Assembly (NCBI RefSeq): GCF_024347515.1
Contig: NZ_AP025493.1
Span: 1,922,001-1,986,000, forward strand
DNA from: Vibrio gigantis
GTDB taxonomy: Bacteria; Pseudomonadota; Gammaproteobacteria; Enterobacterales; Vibrionaceae
Length of the DNA stretch: 64,000 bases
Direction: 5' to 3'
Part shown: in pieces, positions 54,583 through 61,817 of the stretch
How positions within the stretch are numbered: the first letter of the stretch is position 1
Layout: the number at the start of each line of letters is the position of its first letter
The notes under the pieces: model-generated
What the model was told of the DNA's origin: nothing
The model's input: the letters and a program-made list of their open reading frames with translations, nothing else
Database searches by the model: none
Translations under genes and position numbers: made by a program

Positions 54583-54708
54583 GAGGTTTAACTAGAGCTT
54601 CGAGGTCAGCTAGAGCTTCAAGTTGAGTATGAGCCCCGTGGTCAGTTTGAACTTAAGGTTTAGCTAGAACTTAAGGTCTAGTTAGAACTTTTGGTTTAGT
54701 TAGAACTA
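54583..54708. repeat. seven tandem 18-bp degenerate repeats
   Basis: Unit starts are 54583, 54601, 54619, 54637, 54655, 54673 and 54691. Examples are AAGGTTTAGCTAGAACTT, AAGGTCTAGTTAGAACTT and CGAGGTCAGCTAGAGCTT. Spacing is exactly 18 bp with no slippage, and a poor eighth unit may begin at 54565. Stop codons interrupt the frames, so it is not a coding repeat. The last unit reaches into the final codons of the kinase/phosphatase gene. Confidence 0.85.
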
Positions 54709-56486
54709 AGCAATAAGCCAAACTCTACAATGGCAACAATGCCGAGCAACAAGGCCAGCACTTTCCAAAACTGGATTGGGTTTCGGTTTATCAAAGGTTG
54801 CTTGGCTTTACTTTTCACCAAGCTTTGGTTCGGTGTGTAAAGGTCTGCCACAAAATCCCCCAACACTTGATGACGTTCGCTTGGCGATTCCGCACAGGCT
54901 TTTTGTAACACCAAATCCACCCAACTTGGTAAGTCAGACCGTTTTTGTGTGATGGGTTGATATTCCCATCGATGGTGACGAGATTGATTAAGCGATTGTG
55001 CAGTCATCTCAGAGTAGGGCAATGTACCCGTTAGCATCTCATAGCCGATCACTGCGATAGAGAACAAATCTGAACTAGTGGTCGCCGTATTGTGCTTGAT
55101 GGTTTCTGGTGCAATATAATTGACCGCGCCTAATGGTGTGTCGTCCTTGTCTGTGAGCTCTCCCTCTTCAAGGCCCCTCACTAACACTGCACCAAGGTCG
55201 ATGATTTTTATCTCACCATCACGTTGAATCATGATGTTCTCGGGCTTTAAGTCTCGGTGCACCATATCTGCGCGTTGTAATACTCGAATGCCTTGCGTGA
55301 TTTTTTCTAAGATTTCGCGCACTTCATTGAGTGACGGCTTTGGATTATCGTACATCCATTGTCTTAGCGTGATGCCTTCGACCCATTCGCAGATTTGATA
55401 TAAGAATTGCGAGTGCTCTGGCGTTGGGTAAACCTTCATGATTTTCTTGTTGTGCAGCAATAGCCCCGCCCATTGTTCATTAAAGAACGCTCTGAGTTGC
55501 GAAGGACTATCGTGATATTGAACAGAAGGCACTTTGAGCACGAACTCGGTTTGTGTCTCTTTCTGCATCACACGATACACATGGCTTCTTGAGCCTGCAT
55601 ACAAAACCTCAAGTACCATGAAGTTGTCGATACTTTGCCCGAGTTTTAAAGCGGGTGGAATAGCGCGCTTGGCGAGTTTTTCATGAAATTCAATTAACGA
55701 TGGTTTGGGTAGGTGACTGACTTGGACTATCAAACAGCTCACGTTGTCTGAGCTATTGTGGCTTAAGGCGGTATTGCAGATGCTTTGCGCGGCGTATTCG
55801 AAATCCGCACCGGGTTTATCGATGTGTTCTTTAAACGTGTTAGGGGAAACGAACTCATGTACACCATCCGATGTGAGGATAAAGCGGTCATTCTTCTTGA
55901 TGGGTAAGGTTTGATAGTCAACATTGAGCTGATTATCCATGCCCAATGCTCTGGTTAAGTAATGCTTCTGCCCCATGTTCTTACGAGTGTGGTCACGGGT
56001 CAGTTGGCGTAAATCTCCATCTCTTAGCAAGTAAATACGACTGTCACCCACATGGAATAGATGGGCGGTGTTCGATTTCAGTATCACACTGCTGAACGTC
56101 GATACGAGCGCATTGTGGTTAACTTGTTGTGCGGGATGAATATTAGAAACAGAAGTGTTGAACAGCCAAGAGTTGAGCGAGGTTAGGACTTTTTGCGCTG
56201 AACGCTGAATGCTCCAACTTTGTGGCGTTGCGTAATAGTCGTCGATAAACTGCATCACGCTGGTGTGGCTGGCTTTCTGGCCGTGTTCACTGCAACTTGC
56301 GCCGTCTGCTATGCAGGCAACACTGCCTTTCAACTCTTGCTCCGCGCGAGTTTTAGGGTGTTTTACAATGATGGCGTCTTGGTTTTCATCACGGATGCCT
56401 TTATTCGAATAACCACCAAACTTGAGCGTTAACTGGTTATTAGATTCTGGCGTGACGACTTGCCCTTGGTTGAATGAAATTGTCAT
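54696..56486 (-). CDS. bifunctional PP2C phosphatase / Ser-Thr protein kinase of the nitrate operon
   Basis: ATG 56486 (MTISFNQGQVV) gives 596 residues; the longer frame from 56603 is less likely. Residues 20-245 are a PP2C phosphatase with metal-binding D37 (IRDENQD), D61-G62 (ADGASCSEHG), GDSRIYLL and SSDNVSCLIV. Residues about 275-540 are a kinase with HRDLKPEN (catalytic D412), metal D430 in the DLG variant of DFG, and APE. The Gly-rich loop is weak (YAGSRSHVYRV). One hydrophobic helix (about 572-593) at the very end anchors it in the membrane. It follows the nitrate transporter gene, as in other proteobacterial nitrate clusters, and probably modulates nitrate assimilation; targets are unknown. 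Confidence 0.9.
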   Translation of the reverse strand: MTISFNQGQVVTPESNNQLTLKFGGYSNKGIRDENQDAIIVKHPKTRAEQELKGSVACIADGASCSEHGQKASHTSVMQFIDDYYATPQSWSIQRSAQKVLTSLNSWLFNTSVSNIHPAQQVNHNALVSTFSSVILKSNTAHLFHVGDSRIYLLRDGDLRQLTRDHTRKNMGQKHYLTRALGMDNQLNVDYQTLPIKKNDRFILTSDGVHEFVSPNTFKEHIDKPGADFEYAAQSICNTALSHNSSDNVSCLIVQVSHLPKPSLIEFHEKLAKRAIPPALKLGQSIDNFMVLEVLYAGSRSHVYRVMQKETQTEFVLKVPSVQYHDSPSQLRAFFNEQWAGLLLHNKKIMKVYPTPEHSQFLYQICEWVEGITLRQWMYDNPKPSLNEVREILEKITQGIRVLQRADMVHRDLKPENIMIQRDGEIKIIDLGAVLVRGLEEGELTDKDDTPLGAVNYIAPETIKHNTATTSSDLFSIAVIGYEMLTGTLPYSEMTAQSLNQSRHHRWEYQPITQKRSDLPSWVDLVLQKACAESPSERHQVLGDFVADLYTPNQSLVKSKAKQPLINRNPIQFWKVLALLLGIVAIVEFGLLLSSN

Positions 56487-56654
56487 AACTGCTCTTCTTC
56501 TTAATTGGTCTTCTCTCACGTCCTTGAGAGAACATCCTAGGAAGAACAAAAGCCCTAGTGAACCTAGAGCCTTTGAACGCAGTACCAAAGTGGTGAAACA
56601 CACCTTAGTACCACTCCCGATTCAATAATTCAGTGCTTCATGCTAGTGCTGTGA

Positions 56655-58124
56655 CTAACTTGAAACATTGATTAGCGTGACACTGCCATCGTCGTTCACT
56701 TCAGCGATTTGTCCGTTTGGTTCTTCCATAAAGAACAGAGTCACAAAGCCAAGTACCGCTGTCGCAGCAATCACTAAGAAGAATGTTTGATAGCTCACGA
56801 ATGACAATACGGTAAGGTAAACCACCGCACCAACGTTACCGTAAGCGCCAGTCATACCTGCGATTTGGCCTGTCATACGACGTTTAATCAGTGGTACTGT
56901 TGCAAACACCGCACCTTCCCCCGCTTGTACGAAGAATGAACATGCCATTGCCGCAACAACCGCTAACCATACTGGCCATGTGCTCTCTACCTGACCCATT
57001 GCGAAGTAACCTACAGCTAAACCTGCCGTTAGAATAAGTAACGTTGGTTTACGACCAAACTTGTCAGAAATCCAACCGCCACCTGGGCGAGACATGAGGT
57101 TCATAAAGGCATAAGCCGAAGCGACCATACCCGCAAGAACTGGCGTTAATTCAAACGTTTCCGAAAAGAATAGCGGTAACATAGAAACGACGGCGAGTTC
57201 TGAACCAAAGGTTGCGAAATACAACACGTTTAACACTGCGACTTGCTTGAATTTATATTGGTGAATTTCAGGCACTTCTTCTTTAAATACGTTCTTGTTT
57301 ACTTTCCAAACTTGAGACACTTCGTATACGTACAGCGCAGCTAAACTTGCATATACAGCGTAAACTGCCATGTCAGACAACATGCCAATACCTGATGGAG
57401 ACAGTTTCCAAGCCAACAGAGCCAGTGCCGCGTACATTGGGATCTTCATAATAAGTAGGAAGAAAAAGTCACCCTTTGATGTCACTTCCATCGCTGTTAC
57501 TTGAGCAGGCTTGAAGTAGGTCGAACCTTTTGGTGTGTCGGATACGTTTTTGTAGAACACCACTGAGAACAGTAGGCTCATTACACCCGTGATACCGACC
57601 GCATAACGCCAGCCGTCTTCACCACCAAACGCTAGGGCTAGAGTTGGAAGTGTAAACGCCGCTGCTGCAGAGCCGAAGTTACCCCAGCCGCCGTAAATAC
57701 CTTCTGCCGTACCCAGTTCATTGTGTGGGAACCACTCAGACACAAGACGAATACCGACAACGAAACCTGCACCGATGAAACCTAATAGGAAGCGTGCAAT
57801 CGCCGCTTGAATGAAAGAGTCTGCCAGAGCAAACATAAAACAAGGGATTGAACAGACAGCGAGTAGCGAAGAGTAGACTAATCTTGGGCCATATCTGTCG
57901 GTCAACATACCAATGGCGACACGCGCCGGAATGGTTAATGCAACGTTGAGAATAAGGAGTGTTTTGATCTCTTCAGTAGAAAGACCCAGTGATGTTTTCA
58001 CCATTTGCAGTAGTGGGGCAAAGTTGAACCACACAACAAAGGTGATAAAAAAGGCCATCCAACTTAGGTGTAAGACTTTCATCTTACCCGTAAATGAAAG
58101 CAGCGAAAATTTTGTGTTATCCAT
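56655..58124 (-). CDS. nitrate/nitrite MFS transporter (NarK/NasA type)
   Basis: The 489-residue protein has twelve membrane helices. The nitrate-porter features are the Arg in helix 2 (ARVAIGMLTDRYGPR), the nitrate signature GWGNFGSAAAAFTLP in the fifth helix, and GAYGNVGAVVYL in the eleventh. AAGGA precedes ATG 58124. It would bring in nitrate for the assimilatory reductase encoded nearby and exchange or remove nitrite. It lies between nirD and the kinase/phosphatase in the same direction. Confidence 0.92.
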   Translation of the reverse strand: MDNTKFSLLSFTGKMKVLHLSWMAFFITFVVWFNFAPLLQMVKTSLGLSTEEIKTLLILNVALTIPARVAIGMLTDRYGPRLVYSSLLAVCSIPCFMFALADSFIQAAIARFLLGFIGAGFVVGIRLVSEWFPHNELGTAEGIYGGWGNFGSAAAAFTLPTLALAFGGEDGWRYAVGITGVMSLLFSVVFYKNVSDTPKGSTYFKPAQVTAMEVTSKGDFFFLLIMKIPMYAALALLAWKLSPSGIGMLSDMAVYAVYASLAALYVYEVSQVWKVNKNVFKEEVPEIHQYKFKQVAVLNVLYFATFGSELAVVSMLPLFFSETFELTPVLAGMVASAYAFMNLMSRPGGGWISDKFGRKPTLLILTAGLAVGYFAMGQVESTWPVWLAVVAAMACSFFVQAGEGAVFATVPLIKRRMTGQIAGMTGAYGNVGAVVYLTVLSFVSYQTFFLVIAATAVLGFVTLFFMEEPNGQIAEVNDDGSVTLINVSS

Positions 58125-58265
58125 GGTTTAAATCCTTTAAATCTGGAAATTACCCGGTTTTAGCATCTGCGTTACTTCCGAAATTCGAACGCATTAATGT
58201 GGCTAAAACCTATGCCGAAATTGCTTACGCCTATAAAGCGTTTGCATGATGATGTCGGCGTTTAG

Positions 58266-58610
58266 TTAACTGGCGATAGCAAGCGGCGCGAGAACTTGAA
58301 CTTGTTCTCCTAGCTTGCGAACTTCAAATTTCACGAGCTTGAGCTCGGGTTGTTCAAGACATTCGCCAGTCTCTAAGTGGTAATGCTGCTTGTATAAGGG
58401 CGAGGCCACGTAAGGCTCTCCGCTTAGTGAGCCAATAATACCACGTGACATCACGTTCGCCTTGCCGATAGGGTCGAAATTAGAGAGCCCATAAAGCGTA
58501 TCGCTGCGTTTGCAGTAAAAAATAGCCACTTGGTTGTCGTCTACTTTTGCGCAGATCCCCCCGTTTGGAGTTAGGTCGCGTGTGCTGCATACGGTTGTCC
58601 AATTTTCCAT
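58266..58610 (-). CDS. nirD: nitrite reductase small subunit NirD
   Basis: This 114-residue Rieske-like subunit of NADH nitrite reductase opens MENWTTVCSTRDLTPNGGIC with NQVAIFYC and LSGEPYVASPLYKQHY. As in other NirD proteins the Rieske Cys/His iron ligands are not conserved. AGGAGA precedes ATG 58610. It lies 137 bp after nirB with a long hairpin between them. Confidence 0.93.
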   Translation of the reverse strand: MENWTTVCSTRDLTPNGGICAKVDDNQVAIFYCKRSDTLYGLSNFDPIGKANVMSRGIIGSLSGEPYVASPLYKQHYHLETGECLEQPELKLVKFEVRKLGEQVQVLAPLAIAS

Positions 58611-58659
58611 GACTTTCTCCTGATCTAAATATAAAACTAATCATTAATTTAATTAGGGT

Positions 58660-58704
58660 GATAGCCGGCAGCAGTTTTCTTGGGCTGCGCCACTGCCGAC
58701 TATC
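58660..58704. other. large intercistronic hairpin between nirB and nirD
   Basis: GATAGCCGGCAG (58660-58671) pairs with CTGCCGACTATC (58693-58704) apart from one mismatch. There is no T-run, so it is not a simple terminator. It may stabilise the 3-prime end of nirB mRNA or mark a processing site. Confidence 0.5.
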
Positions 58705-58747
58705 GATATTGGGTTTCGTTGTTACTGATTCACTCACTCAATGAGGC

Positions 58748-61330
58748 TTACGAAACTTCCGTGACTTCGATTTGGTCTGCTTTAGTCAGCTTTTCATCGC
58801 GTTTTGCATTCGAAGAATCACTCAAGCTCGGCTTAGGAAAACGTTGCTCTCGCTCTTTGATGAATGACAGGCTGGTGTCCATTTCTTCACTGTTGATGTA
58901 GTGCTGGAATCGCTTCATCTTTTCTGGGTTTTCAATGGTGGTTTTCCATTCACACTGGTATTTCTCGATGTTGAGTGCGATGTCCGCTTCGAGTTCTTCA
59001 GCAACATTTAGCTTGTCTTCAATCACGACTTGCTTGAGGTATTCAATGCCGCCTTCAAGGTTCTCCATCCATACCGATGTACGTTGTAGGCGGTCCGCGG
59101 TCCGTGTGTAGAACATCAAAACGCGGTCGATGTATTGAAGCAGTGTGGTTTCGTCCAAATCAGTGGCGAATAGGTCTGCATGGCGAGGGCGCATACCGCC
59201 GTTGCCACAGATGTAGAGGTTCCAACCTTTGTCTGTTGCGATAACACCAATGTCTTTCGATTGCGCTTCTGCACATTCACGAGTACAGCCAGAAACCGCA
59301 AACTTGATCTTGTGTGGCGAGCGTAAGCCTTTGTAGCGGTTCTCAAGTCGAATCGCTAACCCAACACTGTCGTCGACACCGTATCGGCACCAAGTGCTAC
59401 CAACACATGATTTTACGGTACGAACCGATTTACCGTAGGCGTGGCCAGTTTCAAAACCTGCATCGATTAGCTTTTTCCAGATGATGGGCAGCTCGTTAAG
59501 TTGTGCGCCAAACAAGTCGACACGTTGACCGCCTGTGATTTTGGTATATAGGTCGAACTCTTTAGCGACTTCACCAAGCACGATTAGCTTATCTGGTGTG
59601 ATTTCACCGCCAGCAATACGTGGTACCACAGAGTAGGTGCCATCTTTTTGCATGTTGCCGAGATAGATGTCATTGGTGTCTTGCAGTTCGATGTGTTGAT
59701 CTTCGAGGATGTAATCGTTCCAGTAAGAAGCCAAAATTGAACCGACTGCTGGCTTACATACGGTACAACCTAGTCCGTTTCCGTGAGAATCTAACAGCTC
59801 ATCAAAGGTCTTAATTTTGTTGACGCGGATGATGTCAGTGAGTTCTTGGCGAGAATAAGCAAAGTGCTCACAAATATCGTTAGAGACTTCAACACCTAGG
59901 TTACTTAGCTCACTATCCAGAACCTGTTTAGCAAGAGCAGAACAACCGCCACAACCTGTTGAGGCATTGGTGGTTTCTTTCAGTTCTGCCATGGTGGTGC
60001 AGCCAGCAGATACCGCGTCTTTAATGTCACCTTTGGTCACATCAAAACATGAACAAATCACAGCGCTGTCTGGCAGAGCTTCGACACCCATTGCCGAACC
60101 TGAATCATCCGCCAAGTTAGGTAAAATCAGTACCGATGGGTTCTCTGGCAGTGGCATGTCGTTTTGCTTGATTTGCAGTAGCGAGCCATAGGCTTCTGCG
60201 TCACCCACCAATACAGCACCGACAATCTTTGTACCGTCAGCTGAGATGATCAGGCGCTTATAAACTTGTTTGATTTCATCGTTATAGGTATACGACTGAG
60301 CGCCTTCCGTCTTGCCGTGTACTTCACCAATACTGGCCACATCGACACCAAGCAGTTTGAGTTTGGTACTCATGTCTGCGCCAGTGAATTCAGACTCGTC
60401 AGTGCCGTCAGAGACAATATGCGAAGCCGCGATTTTTGCCATAGAATAACCAGGGGCCACTAAGCCGAAGATCTTGTTGTCCCAAAGCGCACATTCACCA
60501 ATGGCGTAGACGTTATCCATGCTGGTCTGACAGTGGTTGTTGATGACAATACCGCCACGTTCGCCAATCTCGACATCAGAGCTTCTTGCTAGCTCATCTT
60601 GAGGGCGAATACCTGCAGAGAATACGATCATGTCGGTTTCTAAATGGGTGCCATCCGCGAAGTTCATGCGGTAGCGAGAGGTTTCGCCTGCGACTATTTC
60701 AGATGTGGCTTTCTCGGTATGAACTTGCACACCAAGGTCTTCAATTTTTCTGCGCAGTAGGGCACCGCCACCGTCATCTAATTGAACGGTCATTAGGCGA
60801 GGTGCGAATTCAACCACATGGGTTTCTAAGCCAAGGTTTTTGACAGCGTTTGCGGCTTCTAAGCCAAGCAGACCACCACCAATGACCACGCCAGATTTGC
60901 TGGTTTTGCTTGAAAGCTCGATGGCGTCTAAGTCTTCGATAGTACGATAAACGTGACAGTGTTCTTGGTCGTTACCGGGAATAGGAGGAACAAAAGGGAA
61001 AGAACCCGTTGCCAAGATTAGCTTGTCGTAACTTTCAACATGACCACTCTCAGTGATCACTTGTTGATTAGCTGTGTCTAGCTTGGCTACCTTCTGGTTC
61101 AACAAGTAGTTCACGCCGTTGCTCTGGTAATACTCTTCACTGGTTAATGACAAGTCATCAGCGGTTTTACCATTAAAGTAGGCGGTTAGCTGAACACGGT
61201 CGTACGCTAGCCTTGGCTCTTCGCTAAAAGTAATTACATCAAACTCATCACTCTCTGATTGCAGGATGTTGTCGATAAATTTGTGTCCAACCATGCCGTT
61301 ACCAACAACGACGATTTTCTTCTTGCTCAT
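58748..61330 (-). CDS. nirB: assimilatory nitrite reductase large subunit NirB
   Basis: The 860-residue siroheme enzyme reduces nitrite to ammonia with NAD(P)H. It has an FAD/NAD Rossmann part (IVVVGNGMVGHKF at residues 5-17, then VVIGGGLLGLEAA), a BFD-like [2Fe-2S] region (CSCFDVTK, TGCGGC), and the siroheme/[4Fe-4S] ligands CVGSTWC and CTRECAEA with NGGMRPRHADLFA. AAGGA precedes ATG 61330. It heads the nir operon behind a sigma-54 type promoter. Confidence 0.95.
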   Translation of the reverse strand: MSKKKIVVVGNGMVGHKFIDNILQSESDEFDVITFSEEPRLAYDRVQLTAYFNGKTADDLSLTSEEYYQSNGVNYLLNQKVAKLDTANQQVITESGHVESYDKLILATGSFPFVPPIPGNDQEHCHVYRTIEDLDAIELSSKTSKSGVVIGGGLLGLEAANAVKNLGLETHVVEFAPRLMTVQLDDGGGALLRRKIEDLGVQVHTEKATSEIVAGETSRYRMNFADGTHLETDMIVFSAGIRPQDELARSSDVEIGERGGIVINNHCQTSMDNVYAIGECALWDNKIFGLVAPGYSMAKIAASHIVSDGTDESEFTGADMSTKLKLLGVDVASIGEVHGKTEGAQSYTYNDEIKQVYKRLIISADGTKIVGAVLVGDAEAYGSLLQIKQNDMPLPENPSVLILPNLADDSGSAMGVEALPDSAVICSCFDVTKGDIKDAVSAGCTTMAELKETTNASTGCGGCSALAKQVLDSELSNLGVEVSNDICEHFAYSRQELTDIIRVNKIKTFDELLDSHGNGLGCTVCKPAVGSILASYWNDYILEDQHIELQDTNDIYLGNMQKDGTYSVVPRIAGGEITPDKLIVLGEVAKEFDLYTKITGGQRVDLFGAQLNELPIIWKKLIDAGFETGHAYGKSVRTVKSCVGSTWCRYGVDDSVGLAIRLENRYKGLRSPHKIKFAVSGCTRECAEAQSKDIGVIATDKGWNLYICGNGGMRPRHADLFATDLDETTLLQYIDRVLMFYTRTADRLQRTSVWMENLEGGIEYLKQVVIEDKLNVAEELEADIALNIEKYQCEWKTTIENPEKMKRFQHYINSEEMDTSLSFIKEREQRFPKPSLSDSSNAKRDEKLTKADQIEVTEVS

Positions 61331-61472
61331 AATCCATTCCTTATTCTCGGCTTCATCATTACTAGCATCTAATTTCTAGTCGTTAGCAGGTGAATACCGG
61401 GTTGAGATTCCACTCAATTCATAATCACCAAGAAAAACAAAAATGTTTTTTCTAAGTCTTGGTTTTTAGTGG

Positions 61473-61488
61473 AGCAAGGAGGATGCCA
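61473..61488 (-). promoter_or_regulatory. sigma-54 promoter facing nirB
   Basis: Read on the minus strand, TGGCATCCTCCTTGCT fits TGGCAC-N5-TTGCW with GG and GC exactly ten bases apart. Transcription would start near 61462, leaving a leader of about 130 nt before nirB. Confidence 0.72.
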
Positions 61489-61563
61489 GATTGTGGTCTG
61501 CTCATTTAAATAAAAATTAACATATAAAATTCAAAGGTTTAAAAATCCACAGTGGCACGTAAT

Positions 61564-61579
61564 TACCCCTAAAGTGGTA
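61564..61579. promoter_or_regulatory. NarP/NarL-type 7-2-7 site
   Basis: TACCCCTAAAGTGGTA fits two heptamers TACYYMT in inverted 7-2-7 order with a single mismatch in the right half. Vibrios generally use NarQ-NarP for nitrate sensing. It sits between the two divergent promoters. Confidence 0.55.
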
Positions 61580-61617
61580 TGTTGGGTTTTTGTTAGATTG
61601 GCATAAATGAGCGTTTG

Positions 61618-61645
61618 TGGTGCAACTTTCTACAAGATGGTGCAA
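61618..61645. promoter_or_regulatory. paired NtrC-like half sites
   Basis: TGGTGCAA occurs at 61618-61625 and 61638-61645, a spacing of exactly 20 bp. GGTGCA is the well-conserved half of the NtrC operator (TGCACY-N5-GGTGCA); the left halves are poor. Both sites lie upstream of both -24/-12 elements, where an enhancer would be expected. Confidence 0.5.
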
Positions 61646-61758
61646 AAATTAAGTTTCCATCTTGATTAAGTTCTGCTGGATTCATTGTTGATATTTCCTT
61701 GCTTGTTAAGTTATTGTTTTATAGGGTTAATTTTTCAAGTTAAACAATTGGTGTTAAG

Positions 61759-61775
61759 TGGCGTGTTATTTGCTT
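61759..61775 (+). promoter_or_regulatory. sigma-54 promoter facing nasA
   Basis: TGGCGTGTTATTTGCTT has GG and GC ten bases apart and fits the -24/-12 consensus except CGT for CAC. Transcription would start near 61785, about 33 bp before the nasA start codon. Confidence 0.68.
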
Positions 61776-61817
61776 GGTTCAAGTTATTACAATTATGGAT
61801 AATTGAGCGAGAAACGG

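Noticed and set aside
56512..56531. TCTCTCA/TGAGAGA hairpin upstream of the kinase/phosphatase as an antitermination leader
   Set aside because: No T-run and no second competing stem; no NasR-type regulator is visible in the window.
61553..61567. TGGCAC start of a possible sigma-54 promoter on the plus strand
   Set aside because: The base pair ten positions after GG is CC and not GC, and the distance to nasA is long. The element at 61759 fits better.
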